From: Pseudomonas oligotrophica
GTDB taxonomy: Bacteria > Pseudomonadota > Gammaproteobacteria > Pseudomonadales > Pseudomonadaceae
Length of the DNA: 64,000 nucleotides
Direction of reading: 5' to 3'
Assembly (NCBI RefSeq): GCF_021726475.1
Contig: NZ_JAKJRU010000002.1
Span: forward strand, 62,001 to 126,000
Shown: piece by piece, positions 39,020 to 49,288 of the stretch
How the letters are laid out: each line of letters starts with the position of its first letter
How positions within the stretch are numbered: the first letter of the stretch is position 1
The notes under the pieces: model-generated
The model's input: the letters and a program-made list of their open reading frames with translations, nothing else
What the model was told of the DNA's origin: nothing
The model's database searches: none
Translations under genes and position numbers: made by a program

Positions 39020-39886
39020 TCACTCGTGCACGTCGAGGAATTCGCGGGCCCAGGCCAGGTAGTCGTCCGGCTGGCTGTAGCGCGCCACCAGTTCGGAGGC
39101 GCCGGCCGGCTCGGCGGCGGCCAGCCCGCGCTGCGCGCGCAGGCTGTCGTAGGTGGCCTTGACCGCCGCGAAGTAGGCGCCATGCCCGTTCACCACCAGG
39201 CGCACGCCGAGTTCGGCGAGCTGCCGGCCATCCTGCAGCACCGGATTGCCGTAGGCGATCAGCATCAGCGGCAACTGCAGCCCTTCGGCAAGCTGCTGCA
39301 GATGGGCGATGTCGCGCACGCCGATCAGGCAGATGCCGTCGGCGCCGGCCTGCTGGTAGGCCTGGATGCGCTGCACCGTCCGGGTCGTGTCCTGCACGCC
39401 GGCGTGGGTGCGCGCGATCAGCGCCAGCGCCGGATCGGTGCGGGCCTGGCGGGCGGCGCGCAGCTTGCCGACGCCCTCCTCGACGCTGATCAGGTCGTGG
39501 GAGCGGCGCCCGAAGGCCGCCGGCAGCAGGGTGTCCTCGAGGGTCAACGCGGCGACGCCGGCGCGCTCCAGCTCGGCGACCGTGCGCATGACGTTCAGCG
39601 CATTGCCGTAGCCGTGGTCGGCATCGGCGATCACCGGCAGGCGCGCGACGCGGCCGATGCGAGTGGCCTGCTCGACGAACTCGCCGAGGGTGAGCAGCGC
39701 CACGTCCGGCGCGGCGAGCACCTGCAGCGAGGCGACCGAGCCGCCGAGGATGCCGACCTCGAAGCCTAAGTCCGCGGCGATGCGTGCCGAGAGGGGATCG
39801 AACACCGAGGCGGTGTGATGGCAGGTCGGGCCCGACAGCAGCGCGCGAAAGCGCTGGCGCAGGGCAGGGTGGGAGTCGTGATGCAT
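39020..39886 (-). CDS. Oxaloacetate decarboxylase (isocitrate lyase/PEP mutase superfamily)
   Basis: 288 residues from [17 protein letters not shown]. It is a phosphoenolpyruvate-mutase-like TIM barrel. Conserved parts are [17 protein letters not shown], the metal-binding [30 protein letters not shown], and [17 protein letters not shown]. The Pseudomonas enzyme of this kind (about 287 residues, PA4872-type) decarboxylates oxaloacetate to pyruvate. Next to tartrate dehydratase, which makes oxaloacetate, this role fits. The gap of 151 bases to ttdB leaves it open whether they share a transcript. Confidence 0.85.
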   Translation of the reverse strand: MHHDSHPALRQRFRALLSGPTCHHTASVFDPLSARIAADLGFEVGILGGSVASLQVLAAPDVALLTLGEFVEQATRIGRVARLPVIADADHGYGNALNVMRTVAELERAGVAALTLEDTLLPAAFGRRSHDLISVEEGVGKLRAARQARTDPALALIARTHAGVQDTTRTVQRIQAYQQAGADGICLIGVRDIAHLQQLAEGLQLPLMLIAYGNPVLQDGRQLAELGVRLVVNGHGAYFAAVKATYDSLRAQRGLAAAEPAGASELVARYSQPDDYLAWAREFLDVHE

Positions 39887-40037
39887 GATGAGGTCCTGGG
39901 AAGGCTCGCTCGCGCGGGGCGGTGGGACGGCGCAGGGGCAGGTCGCATGCCGGGGGCTGGCAGGCGCGGGCGCGGCTCGGCACGCCGGGGAGCGGAGGGG
40001 AAGAAAAGTGCGCGCGCTGACCGCGCGCACCTGTCGC

Positions 40038-40646
40038 TTACTTGATGAAACGCACCTGGCTGTTGATCTTCTCGATGATCGAGCCCTTCTTCTCGTTGAA
40101 GCGCGCCTTGTTCTGCTCGAACAGGTTGTTGCCCTTGGTATCGATGGAGATGATCAGCGGTCCGAACTCGCGCACGCGGTTCACCCAGAGGGTTTCCGGC
40201 ATGCCCAGGTCCTGCCATTCGGCGCGTTCGATCGCCTCGACCTTGGTCGCCGCGAGCACCGCGCAACCGCCGGGGAATACCGCGTGCACCGCCTTGTTCT
40301 CCAGGCAGCCGGTGGTGGTTTCCGGGCCCATGCCGCCCTTGCCGATGATCAGCTTGACGCCGGTTTCCTCGATGAACTGCTTCTCGAACTTCTCCATGCG
40401 CATGCTGGTGGTCGGGCCGATGGAAACCATCTCGAAGCTGCCGTCGTCCTTGGTGCGCACGATGGGCCCGGCATGGAAGATCGCCCCGCCGCGCAGGTCC
40501 ACCGGCAGCTCGCGCTTGAGCTCGATGAGCCGGCGGTGCGCGACGTCGCGGCAGGTCACCAGCTGGCCGGTCAGGTAGACCACGTCGCCGACATTCAGCG
40601 AGGCCAGGTCTTCGTCCTTGATCGGAGTAGAAAGGATCTTCTTCAC
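40038..40646 (-). CDS. ttdB: L(+)-tartrate dehydratase, beta subunit
   Basis: 202 residues from a GTG ([14 protein letters not shown]) with AAGGAG upstream. The GTG overlaps the ttdA stop as GTGA. It closely follows E. coli TtdB from memory: [44 protein letters not shown] and GKGGMG. With TtdA it forms an iron-sulfur hydro-lyase turning L-tartrate into oxaloacetate. A class I fumarase role is the main alternative. Confidence 0.9.
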   Translation of the reverse strand: MKKILSTPIKDEDLASLNVGDVVYLTGQLVTCRDVAHRRLIELKRELPVDLRGGAIFHAGPIVRTKDDGSFEMVSIGPTTSMRMEKFEKQFIEETGVKLIIGKGGMGPETTTGCLENKAVHAVFPGGCAVLAATKVEAIERAEWQDLGMPETLWVNRVREFGPLIISIDTKGNNLFEQNKARFNEKKGSIIEKINSQVRFIK

Positions 40647-41542
40647 AGCACTACTCCTTCGTGGGAGAGGATCTCGTAGGAGAGGTCGGCGTTGATGCGG
40701 ATCTTGCCGCGGCGGTGCGCCCAGCAGCCGGTGGACACGGCGACGCCGATGGTCGAGGGATGGCGCGCCGAGGATTCGATGTTCACGCCCATCACGCTGC
40801 TGTTGCCGGTCAGCCCCTGCGGGCCGATGCCCACCTCGTTGAGGCCATCTTCGAGGAGCTTTTCCATCAGGGCCGCGTTGGCGTTGGGATGGCTGGAATC
40901 CACCGGGCGCAGGATGGCCCGCTTGGACAGGCGCGCCGCGGTCTCCACCGAGGTGGACACGCCGACCCCGACCAGCAGCGGCGGGCAGGCGTTGACGCCG
41001 CGCGAGGTGATCACGTCGAAGACGAACTCGGTGACGCCCTCGTAGCCCTGGCCGGGCATCAGCACCTTGGCCGAGCCGGGCAGGGTGCAACCGCCGCCGG
41101 CCATGTAGACGTCGATCAGCGCGTAGTCGGCGTCGGGGATGATTTCCCAGTCCAGCCAGGGAATCTTCGAGCCGGTGTTGGTGCCGGTGTTCTTCTCGTC
41201 GAAGGTTTCCACCGCGTTGTGGCGCAGCGGGCCTTTTTTGGTGGCTTCCAGGGTGGCGTTCTGCAGGATGTCTTCCAGCTCGCCGAGCAGCGGGAAGTGC
41301 GCGCCGGCGGAGATGAAATACTGGATCACCCCGGTGTCCTGGCAGCTCGGGCGGTCCAGCTTGTCGGCGTAGTCCTGGTTCTCGGCCATCGAATCGTAGA
41401 CGGCGATGGCCAGCGGGTTGGTTTCTGCCTCGCGCAGCTTGGCGGTCTTGGCCTTCACGTCGGTGGGCAGGCGTTTGCCGATATAGGCGGTGAACTTGGC
41501 CATCACGTCGGTGAGTGACTGAACGGCTGATTCTCTTTCCAC
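40643..41542 (-). CDS. ttdA: L(+)-tartrate dehydratase, alpha subunit
   Basis: 299 residues. The Fe-S hydro-lyase N-terminal domain has the cluster cysteines in [18 protein letters not shown] and [10 protein letters not shown]. Long blocks such as [15 protein letters not shown] and [14 protein letters not shown] match E. coli TtdA better than long single-chain fumarases. It carries the oxygen-sensitive [4Fe-4S] cluster. Transcription is divergent from a LysR regulator with a shared operator region. Fumarase activity cannot be excluded. Confidence 0.9.
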   Translation of the reverse strand: MERESAVQSLTDVMAKFTAYIGKRLPTDVKAKTAKLREAETNPLAIAVYDSMAENQDYADKLDRPSCQDTGVIQYFISAGAHFPLLGELEDILQNATLEATKKGPLRHNAVETFDEKNTGTNTGSKIPWLDWEIIPDADYALIDVYMAGGGCTLPGSAKVLMPGQGYEGVTEFVFDVITSRGVNACPPLLVGVGVSTSVETAARLSKRAILRPVDSSHPNANAALMEKLLEDGLNEVGIGPQGLTGNSSVMGVNIESSARHPSTIGVAVSTGCWAHRRGKIRINADLSYEILSHEGVVL

Positions 41543-41661
41543 TTGTTGTTCTCCTCATCGCTCACAGGGCGGGCGGACGCCCTGCCGGGTCTTCACGCAA
41601 AGCAGGGCGTGGCGCCGTGCACGATGGGGACGATAATGCCTTTGCTGAAATGCTGTAATAC

Positions 41662-41679
41662 AATGAATTTCAATTCATT
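41662..41679. promoter_or_regulatory. Perfect palindromic operator in the ttdA-lysR gap
   Basis: AATGAA, six central bases, then TTCATT: an exact 18-bp inverted repeat, 19 bases before the lysR ATG. It has the T-N11-A form of LysR-family sites, so it is the best candidate site for autoregulation and tartrate-dependent control of ttdAB. Confidence 0.65.
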
Positions 41680-41697
41680 AGTTCTTGCAGGTTACCT

Positions 41698-42624
41698 ATG
41701 AATGCGGTTTCCGAGCTGGCCTTCTTCACCCTGCTGGTGCGCCTGGGCAGCCTGGCCGCCACGGCGCGCGAGCTGAACCTGACTCCGCCGGCCGTCTCCA
41801 AACGCCTGGCGCAGCTCGAGCAGCGGCTCGGCGTGCGCCTGCTCAACCGCACCACGCGCAGCATCAGCCTGACCAGCGAGGGCGAGGTCTACCTGCGCAA
41901 TGCCCGGCGCATCCTCGAGGAGATCGAGGAAATGGAGCGCCAGGTGTCCAGCAGCCGTGCGGCGCCGCGCGGGCTGCTGCGGGTCAACGCGCCGCTGGGG
42001 TTCGGCCGCACCCACATCGGCCCGGCGATCTCTTCCTTCGTGCAGCGCTACCCGGAAGTGGAGGTGCAGCTGCACCTGACCGACCGGCCGATCAACCTGC
42101 CGGACGATGCCATCGACGTGGCGATCCGCTTCGGCGAGTTGCCCGATTCGCGGCTGATCGCCCGCAAGATCGCCACCAACCGTCGCCGCCTGTGCGCCGC
42201 GCCGGCCTATCTGGATCGTTGCGGCCGTCCGCAGGTGCCGCGCGACCTGCTCGGCCACAACTGCATCGTGCTGCGCCAGAACGATGCGGCGTTCGGCATC
42301 TGGCGGCTGAGCCGCGGCAAGCAGAGCGAGGCGCTCAAGGTGCGCGGCGGGCTGAGCACCAACGACGGCGAGGTGGCGCTGAACTGGGCGCTGGACGGCC
42401 ACGGCATCCTGCTGCGCGCGGAATGGAACCTGGCCAGCCATCTGCGCAGCGGCCGCCTGGAGGAAGTGCTGGGTGACTACCAGACCGAGCCGGCGGACAT
42501 CTACGCCGTCTATCTGGAGCGGCTGAACCTCTCGGCCAAGGTTTCCTGCTTCATCGAGCATCTGCGTGAATTCTTCCGCGGCGCCGCCGATGCGCCGGAC
42601 GGCAGTCTCGCCGCCTGGCAATGA
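41698..42624 (+). CDS. LysR-type regulator of the tartrate genes (TtdR-like)
   Basis: 308 residues. The N-terminal winged helix-turn-helix (about 1-60) reads LGSLAATARELNLTPPAVSKRLAQLE. The remainder is a LysR substrate-binding domain with VNAPLGFGRTHIGP and GELPDSRLIARKIATNRR. It is divergent from ttdA, the usual layout for a LysR regulator and its target. The signal is probably tartrate or a related acid. Confidence 0.9.
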   Translation: MNAVSELAFFTLLVRLGSLAATARELNLTPPAVSKRLAQLEQRLGVRLLNRTTRSISLTSEGEVYLRNARRILEEIEEMERQVSSSRAAPRGLLRVNAPLGFGRTHIGPAISSFVQRYPEVEVQLHLTDRPINLPDDAIDVAIRFGELPDSRLIARKIATNRRRLCAAPAYLDRCGRPQVPRDLLGHNCIVLRQNDAAFGIWRLSRGKQSEALKVRGGLSTNDGEVALNWALDGHGILLRAEWNLASHLRSGRLEEVLGDYQTEPADIYAVYLERLNLSAKVSCFIEHLREFFRGAADAPDGSLAAWQ

Positions 42625-42723
42625 CTCGCCCGGCGGCGGCGCGTCGCAGGTGGCGGCGCCTGCCGGGTCGCCCAGCCTGTGCTTTGCTGAGCAGATAACA
42701 GGCTTACCAGGAGCGGGACTGCC

Positions 42724-44820
42724 ATGCAGGTCATTCCGAGCATCTGCACCTTCTGCGGCGTCGGCTGCGGCCTCGGGCTGCGCGTCGAGGGCGGCCGCGT
42801 GGTCGGCGTCGAGCCGCAGCCGGGGCATCCGGTGAGTGCCGGGCAGCTGTGCGCCAAGGGCTGGGCCAGCGGCTTTGCCATCGACGCCGGCAACCGCCTG
42901 CGCACGCCGCTGATCAAGGAGCACGGGCAGTTCCGCGAAGCCGGCTGGGACGAGGCGCTGGCGCTGGTGGCCAGCGAGTTCCGTGCGGCGCTGGAAGCAG
43001 TCGGGCCGGACGGCGTCGGGGTGATCAGCTGCGCCCACGCCACCAACGAGGATAACTACGCCGCGCAGAAATTCGCCCGCGCGGTGCTCGGCACCGCCAA
43101 CATCGATCATTGCGCACGTATCTGCCACAGCCCCTCGGTGGCCGGGCTCGGCCGCAGCCTGGGCTCCGGGGCGATGACCAATTCGATCGCCGACATCGAC
43201 GAGGCCGAGCTGATCCTGGTGATCGGCGCCGACGTCAGCGAGAACCACGCGATGATCGGCGCGCGCATGCTCAGGGCGCAGGCCCGCGGCGCCCGGCTGA
43301 TCGTCGTCGACCCGCGGCGCACCCGCCTGGCACGGCTGGCCGACCAGCACGTGCAGCTGCGCGTGGGCAGCAACATCGCGCTGCTCAACGGGCTCTTGCA
43401 CATCATCTTCGCCAACGGCTGGGAGGACCGCGCCTTCCTCGCCTTTCGCTGCGCCAACGAGGCGGCGCTGCGCGCCCATGTGCGCGCGCTGACCCCGGAG
43501 CTGACCAGCGCGCAGACCGGCGTGCCGGTGCTGGCGCTCTACGAGCTGGCGCGCGCCTACAGCCAGGCGCGGCGCGCCTTCATCGCCTACGGCATGGGCA
43601 TCACCCAGTTCCAGAGCGGCACCCACAACGTCATCGCGGTGGCCAACCTGGCGCTGGCCTGCGGTCAGCTCGGCCGGCCCGGCACGGGGGTCAACCCGCT
43701 GCGCGGGCAGAACAACGTGCAGGGTGCCTGCGACATGGGCTGCCTGCCGGACGTCTATCCGGGCTACCAGAAGGTCAGCGACCCGGAGGTGCGCGAGAAA
43801 TTCGCCCGCGCCTGGGGCGTGGCGCAGCCGCCGGCGCCCGGGCTGACCTCGCTGGGCATGAGCGAGGCGGCGCTGCGCGGCGAGTTCCGCGCGCTGATGG
43901 TGCTCGGCGAGGAGCTGGTGGTCACCGACCCGGACCAGCACAAGCTGGCCCGGGCGCTACAGGCGCTGGATTTCCTGGTGGTGGTCGAGCTGACCCTGAG
44001 CGAGACCGCGCGCTTCGCCGACGTGGTGCTGCCGGCCGCGTCGTTCGCCGAGAAGGACGGCACCTTCAGCAACTGCGAGCGGCGCATGCAGCTGCTGCAC
44101 AAGGCCATCGAGCCGCCTGGGCAGGCGCGGGCGGACTGGCAGATCCTCGCCGCGCTGGCCGAGCGCATGGGCTACGCAGGGATGCGCTGGGCCAGTGCCG
44201 AAGAGGTGTTCGCCGAGATGGCGGCGCTGGCGCCGCCGTTCAGCGCCATCAGCCACGCGCGGCTGGAGCAGGCGGGTGGGCTGCAATGGCCGTGCGACGA
44301 GGCGCACCCGGACGGCACGGCGATCCTGCACCGGCACTGCTTCCCGCGCGGGCGGGCGCAGCTGATTCCGGTGTCGCAGGTCGAGCCGGACGAGTGCCCG
44401 GATGCCGACTACCCGTTCTGCCTGACCACCCAGCGCCTGCATTTTCACTACGGCGGCGGGGCGATGACGCGCAAGTCGCCGCTGCTGGAACGGGAGATTC
44501 CCGCAGGATTGCTGTTCATCCACCCGCAGGACGCCGCCCGGCTGGGCCTGGGCGAGGCGCAGGGGGTGCGTGTGGCGTCGCGCCGCGGCGCGCTCGAGAC
44601 CCGTGCGCACCTCACCGACGACGTGCCGCCGGGCACCGTCTCCATGCCCTATCACTTCCGCGAGGCGCCCTGTAACCGCCTGACCAATAGCGCCCAGGAT
44701 CCGATCAGCCACATGCCGGAGCTCAAGGCCTGCGCGGTGGCGCTGCTGCCCTTGCCGCCCGGCCAGGCGCCGCGCATCGAGCTGGAACGTCCGCAGGAGG
44801 CCGAATATGCAGGCCTATGA
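42724..44820 (+). CDS. Formate-dehydrogenase-like molybdopterin oxidoreductase, Cys variant
   Basis: 698 residues. The N-terminal [4Fe-4S] site uses Cys8, Cys11, Cys15 and Cys43. The active-site segment ARICHSPSVAGL has Cys134 and His135 where selenoenzymes have Sec-His. The bis-MGD-binding blocks GMGITQFQSGTHNV and RGQNNVQGACDMG, and the C-terminal aspartate-decarboxylase-like domain, are complete. There is no twin-arginine signal, so it is cytosolic. It is the first of three overlapping genes whose partners are hydrogenase-type FeS and FAD/NAD subunits, suggesting a soluble NAD(P)-linked enzyme. Confidence 0.9.
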   Translation: MQVIPSICTFCGVGCGLGLRVEGGRVVGVEPQPGHPVSAGQLCAKGWASGFAIDAGNRLRTPLIKEHGQFREAGWDEALALVASEFRAALEAVGPDGVGVISCAHATNEDNYAAQKFARAVLGTANIDHCARICHSPSVAGLGRSLGSGAMTNSIADIDEAELILVIGADVSENHAMIGARMLRAQARGARLIVVDPRRTRLARLADQHVQLRVGSNIALLNGLLHIIFANGWEDRAFLAFRCANEAALRAHVRALTPELTSAQTGVPVLALYELARAYSQARRAFIAYGMGITQFQSGTHNVIAVANLALACGQLGRPGTGVNPLRGQNNVQGACDMGCLPDVYPGYQKVSDPEVREKFARAWGVAQPPAPGLTSLGMSEAALRGEFRALMVLGEELVVTDPDQHKLARALQALDFLVVVELTLSETARFADVVLPAASFAEKDGTFSNCERRMQLLHKAIEPPGQARADWQILAALAERMGYAGMRWASAEEVFAEMAALAPPFSAISHARLEQAGGLQWPCDEAHPDGTAILHRHCFPRGRAQLIPVSQVEPDECPDADYPFCLTTQRLHFHYGGGAMTRKSPLLEREIPAGLLFIHPQDAARLGLGEAQGVRVASRRGALETRAHLTDDVPPGTVSMPYHFREAPCNRLTNSAQDPISHMPELKACAVALLPLPPGQAPRIELERPQEAEYAGL

Positions 44821-45811
44821 GCTGGATAGCCCCGAGCGGCTGCGCAATCATCTGGCACGCGAGCGGCTGCTCTACCAGCCGCAGGCGGACGGGCAGGGCG
44901 CGCTGCGCTGGCAGCGCCTGGACGATCCGGCGCAGCCCTTCGTGGTGCCGGCCGAGCCGCCGGTGTTCTCCGCCAAGGCGTTCTTCTTCGCCGAGCGCGA
45001 GGCGCTGTTCCGCTACGAGAACGGCCGTTTCATCGCGCTGGTGCCCGAGGCCCGCCCGCAGGTGCTGTTCGGCCTCGCTGCCTGCGACCTCACCGCCGTC
45101 GCCTATCAGGACCGCTTCTTCGCCGTCGACCCGCACTACCAGGCGCGCCGCGCGGCGACGCTGCTGGTCGGCCTCGATTGCGCGCACAGCTGCCGGCACG
45201 GCTTCTGCGCGATGATGGACAGCGGCCCGGAGGTGCGCGCGCAGACCGCCGACCTGATCCTCTGCCCGCTGGCGCAGCGCTGGCTGCTCCTGGTCGCCTC
45301 CGAACGCGGCGCCGAGGTGCTCGCCGGGCTGGCGCTGCAACCTGCGCCGGCGGACTGGGCGCAGCAGCGCGACGCCCAGGCCTTGCAGGTGGCCGTCGAG
45401 CAGGGCGAACAGGAAGAAATCGCCCTCGGCTGCGCGGCGCTCAATGGCGAGACGGTGGACAGCCAGGCCTGGGAGGCGCTCGGCCTGCGCTGCCTGGGCT
45501 GCTCGGGCTGTACCTCGGTGTGCCCGACCTGTTCCTGCTTCGCGCCGCTGCAGCAGCCAAGCGCGGGTGGCGTGGTGCAGGAGCGCGTGTGGGATTCCTG
45601 CCTGTACCAGGGCTTCCAGCAGGAGGCCAGCGGGCACAACCCCGGCGCGACGCCCGGCCAGCGCGTGCAGCGCTTCTGGTACCACAAGTTCGGCGAGGAT
45701 TTCCGCCAGCGCTTCGGCCGCGACGGCTGCGTCGGCTGCGGGCGCTGCGATGCGGTGTGCCCCGGCGGCATCGGCGTGCACCAGGTGATGAAGAGGATCG
45801 GCGAGCCATGA
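44807..45811 (+). CDS. 4Fe-4S protein, hydrogenase beta-subunit type
   Basis: 334 residues. The C-terminal part has two ferredoxin-like sites, CLGCSGCTSVCPTCSC and CVGCGRCDAVCPGG. The N-terminal two thirds (FFFAEREALFRYENGRF, LFGLAACDLTAV, CAHSCRHGFCAMMDSG) match the HydB-like/CoB-heterodisulfide-linked family. It would carry electrons between the molybdenum subunit and the flavin subunit. It overlaps the upstream gene by 14 bases and the next by four. Confidence 0.85.
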   Translation: MQAYELDSPERLRNHLARERLLYQPQADGQGALRWQRLDDPAQPFVVPAEPPVFSAKAFFFAEREALFRYENGRFIALVPEARPQVLFGLAACDLTAVAYQDRFFAVDPHYQARRAATLLVGLDCAHSCRHGFCAMMDSGPEVRAQTADLILCPLAQRWLLLVASERGAEVLAGLALQPAPADWAQQRDAQALQVAVEQGEQEEIALGCAALNGETVDSQAWEALGLRCLGCSGCTSVCPTCSCFAPLQQPSAGGVVQERVWDSCLYQGFQQEASGHNPGATPGQRVQRFWYHKFGEDFRQRFGRDGCVGCGRCDAVCPGGIGVHQVMKRIGEP

Positions 45812-46635
45812 TCGACCTGACCCCGCGGCCGCTGCGCCTGCTGGAGTTCTACGAAGACGGCGAGGCGGCGCGACACTTCAGCTTTGCCGTCGAGCCGTTG
45901 GCCGGCGAGCCGGCGGCGCAGCCGGGGCAGTTCTTCATGCTCGCCGTGCCCGGCGTCGGCGAGGCCGCCTTCACCTATGTCAGCCCGCCGGATGCCGAAG
46001 GGCGCTTCAGTGCGCTGATCCGCCGGACCGGCACGCTGACCGCCGCGCTGTTCGCCCTCGCGCCGGGCGCCGTGCTCGGCTATCGCGGGCCGTTCGGCCG
46101 TGGCTGGCCAGCCGCCGGGCCGGGCGAGCGGTTGCTGCTGGTGGCCGGTGGTTGCGGGCTGGCGCCGCTGGCCGGGGTGATCGACAGCGCCGCCGGCGAG
46201 CTGCAGCTGATCTACGCCGCGCGCAACCGCGCCTACCAGGTACTGGCGCGCGAACGGGCGCGGTGGCATGAGCGACATGCGCTGGTCGAGACGCTGGACC
46301 AGGGCGATGACGGCCGGCCGCAGGGTCATCCGCTGGAGGCACTGGCGCGGGTGCTTGACGAAGATGGGCTGCCGGCCAAGGTGCTCTGCTGCGGGCCGGA
46401 GCCGCTGATGCTGGCGGTGGCGCGCGGCTGCATCGACCACGGCCTGCCGGCCAGCCGGATCTGGCTGTCGCTGGAGCGGCGCATGCATTGCGGGGTGGGG
46501 CTGTGCGGGCATTGCTACATCGGCAGCAGCTACGCCTGCGTGGACGGGCCGAGCTATCGCTACGACGAGTACCTGCGGCTGCTGGCGGCCAGCGGGCAGG
46601 CGGCGGCGACGGCCCTGCCGCCGCAGCCCTGCTGA
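45808..46635 (+). CDS. FAD/NAD(P)-binding reductase, hydrogenase gamma-subunit type
   Basis: 275 residues. A ferredoxin-reductase FAD barrel (AQPGQFFMLAVPG) is followed by an NAD domain (LLLVAGGCGLAPLAG and LCCGPEPLMLAVA). The C-terminal [2Fe-2S] region is CGVGLCGHC..GSSYACVDGP, as in dihydroorotate dehydrogenase electron-transfer subunits and HydG. It should exchange electrons with NAD(P). The ATGA overlap ties it to the 4Fe-4S subunit. Confidence 0.87.
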   Translation: MIDLTPRPLRLLEFYEDGEAARHFSFAVEPLAGEPAAQPGQFFMLAVPGVGEAAFTYVSPPDAEGRFSALIRRTGTLTAALFALAPGAVLGYRGPFGRGWPAAGPGERLLLVAGGCGLAPLAGVIDSAAGELQLIYAARNRAYQVLARERARWHERHALVETLDQGDDGRPQGHPLEALARVLDEDGLPAKVLCCGPEPLMLAVARGCIDHGLPASRIWLSLERRMHCGVGLCGHCYIGSSYACVDGPSYRYDEYLRLLAASGQAAATALPPQPC

Positions 46636-46651
46636 GCCTGGCTGGCGTCGT

Positions 46652-47143
46652 TCAGTCGCGTTGCCAGTTCACGTCGACGAAATATTCCTCGTTGTTGTAG
46701 TGGATCTTCAGCTCGCCGTCGTAGGCCGCCTCCAGCGCATGGCCGATGCGCTGCGCCAGGTGCATGCCGGTGGTGGTCACGTCCAGGCCGTCGGTGCTGT
46801 CGCTGATGGCGATCAGCCGTTCCAGCGGGTGCTCGCTCTTTTCCAGCTCCTCGGTGTTGCGCACCAGCCCGCACAGCTCGTCGGCGTGCTGCCTGACGAA
46901 GGCGCCGCGCAGGCGGATCGTGCCGGCCGGCACGTTCTCGGCGATGCGCTGGCAGGCCGGGCAGGTGGCCTCTTCCGCGCTGCTCGCGTCGACCAGGCCG
47001 TGCCAGGTCCAGCGCCCGGCCTGGTAGGCCGCGCCGCACTGCGGGCACAGCGTGTCGCTGCGCTGGTGCCAGGGCTTGAGGTAGGGGTCGTGGTGTTCGG
47101 GTTTGAGCAGTTTGTCGCTGATGCTCTGGCGATGCTTGTCCAT
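46652..47143 (-). CDS. BCAM0308-type zinc-ribbon protein
   Basis: 163 residues. Two CxxC pairs (CPQCGAAY and CPACQRIAE) form a probable zinc ribbon near residues 33-65. The C-terminal half contains DVTTTGMHLAQRIGHALEAAYDGEL, a block I associate with the BCAM0308 family and related NMD3-like proteins. No signal peptide. Function unknown. It is convergent with the formate-dehydrogenase-like operon. Confidence 0.75.
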   Translation of the reverse strand: MDKHRQSISDKLLKPEHHDPYLKPWHQRSDTLCPQCGAAYQAGRWTWHGLVDASSAEEATCPACQRIAENVPAGTIRLRGAFVRQHADELCGLVRNTEELEKSEHPLERLIAISDSTDGLDVTTTGMHLAQRIGHALEAAYDGELKIHYNNEEYFVDVNWQRD

Positions 47144-47306
47144 GTCGGGGCCTCGACCGGGGGAGTGTTGATGGCTCTTTCAGCGTAGTCCAGCGGCGCT
47201 GCCGTGCAGCTCGTCCAGGCGTGAGGCAAGGTGCCGCGGATTTGCCGACGGCGGCGCATTCCTGGGCCAGACTCAGAAGACCGACCCGCCTTGCCAGGAG
47301 CCCGCC

Positions 47307-47971
<665 letters not shown>

Positions 47972-47975
<4 letters not shown>

Positions 47976-48625
47976 GCGCGCATGGCACGCCGCTGCAGTT
48001 CAACCTCGGCAGGGTGCGCCTGCACGGCGATCTCAGCGTGCCGGCCGGGGCTGCCGGCCTGGTGGTGTTCGTCCACGGCAGCGGCAGCAGCCGGCACAGC
48101 CCGCGCAACCGCAGCGTGGCGCAGTACTTCAACGAGCGCGGCCTGGCGACCCTGCTGTTCGACCTGCTGACGCTGGCCGAGCAGCCGATCGACGAGCTCA
48201 CCCGCCAGCTGCGCTTCGACATCCCGTTGCTCAGCGAGCGGCTGACCGGCGTGCTCGACCGGCTGCAGGAGGACGCCAGCCTGCGCGCGCTGCGCATCGG
48301 CCTGTTCGGCGCCAGCACCGGTGCCGCCGCGGCGCTGATCGCCGCCGCTGCGCGGCCGGCGGCGGTCGCTGCGGTGGTGTCGCGCGGCGGGCGGGTGGAC
48401 CTGGCGGCCGATGCACTGGAGCAGGTCGGTGCGCCGACGCTGTTCATCGTCGGCGGGCGCGACTACGAGGTGCTGCGGCTCAACCGCGAGGCCGCCGAGC
48501 GGCTGCGTTGCCCGTACCGGCTGGCGGAGGTGGCGGGCGCCACCCACCTGTTCGACGAGCCGGGCACCCTGGAGGAGGTGGCGCGGCTCGCCGGCGACTG
48601 GTTCGTCGCGCACCTGGCGCGCTGA
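47972..48625 (+). CDS. Alpha/beta hydrolase (dienelactone-hydrolase-like)
   Basis: 217 residues. Features are the oxyanion loop VFVHGSGSSRHSPRN, nucleophile elbow GLFGASTGAAAAL, the acid region FIVGGRDYEVL and the histidine region GATHLFDEPG, so the catalytic triad is complete. Tandem PRTase-hydrolase pairs, or fusions of the two, are common in stress-related clusters, but the joint function is not known. Confidence 0.85.
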
Positions 48626-48661
48626 GTGCGGACGTGCCGCGCCTGGCGCCCGGGCGTGGGC

Positions 48662-49192
48662 TCAGGCGCGACCGAGGTCGCCGAGCAGGTCGGCCTGGAC
48701 GATCTCGATCCAGTAGCCGTCCGGGTCGCGGATGAAGGCGACGTGCTTCATGCCCTTGTCCAGCGTCTTGACGAAGGACACGTCCAGCTGCGCGAAACGC
48801 GCACAGGCGCGCTCGATGTCCGGCACCGAGAAGCAGATATGGCCGAAGCCGCGCGGCTCGGCGTTGCCGTTGTGGTACTGGCTGTCGTCGGACTCGGTGC
48901 CCCAGTTGTGAGTCAGCTCCAGCACCGACTGGCGGCCGAAGGCGTAGCGCTGGCGCTCGGCGACGTCCTCGGGTACCGCTTCGCCACGGGTCATGGCCAG
49001 GAAGTACAGCGAGAAGCGCGCCTGCTCGAAGTCCAGCCGGCGCAGCAGGCGCATGCCCAGCACGCGGCTGTAGAAGTCCAGCGAGCGCTCCGGGTCCTTG
49101 ACCCGCAGCATGGTGTGGTTGAGGACGTAATCCTGGGTCTCGGCGTCCGGCTGTTGGCAGACGCCTGGCTGGTATTCGGTATTGAACGGCAT
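48662..49192 (-). CDS. gloA: Lactoylglutathione lyase (glyoxalase I)
   Basis: 176 residues from MPFNTEYQPGVCQQPDAETQ, matching the long-form Pseudomonas GloA. Metal ligands lie in HTMLRVKDPERSLDFY, LELTHNWGTE, GFGHICFSVPD and YWIEIVQ. It detoxifies methylglyoxal with glutathione. A longer start at 49261 lacks family similarity. Confidence 0.95.
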   Translation of the reverse strand: MPFNTEYQPGVCQQPDAETQDYVLNHTMLRVKDPERSLDFYSRVLGMRLLRRLDFEQARFSLYFLAMTRGEAVPEDVAERQRYAFGRQSVLELTHNWGTESDDSQYHNGNAEPRGFGHICFSVPDIERACARFAQLDVSFVKTLDKGMKHVAFIRDPDGYWIEIVQADLLGDLGRA

Positions 49193-49288
49193 GCCGCTTT
49201 CTCCGTCGGGCTGTGCAAGGCAGGCCATTCTAGGAGGGCGCGGCAGGCCGGCTGGTAGCACCCGGGTACTACGCCGGACCGGCGGCGT

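Noticed and set aside
40038-41542. Class I fumarase
   Set aside because: The two-subunit split and closer agreement with TtdA/TtdB blocks, plus the decarboxylase and LysR context, favour tartrate dehydratase; fumarase remains an alternative.
43120-43140. Selenocysteine codon in the formate-dehydrogenase-like gene
   Set aside because: The active-site codon is TGC (Cys), and the reading needs no internal TGA.
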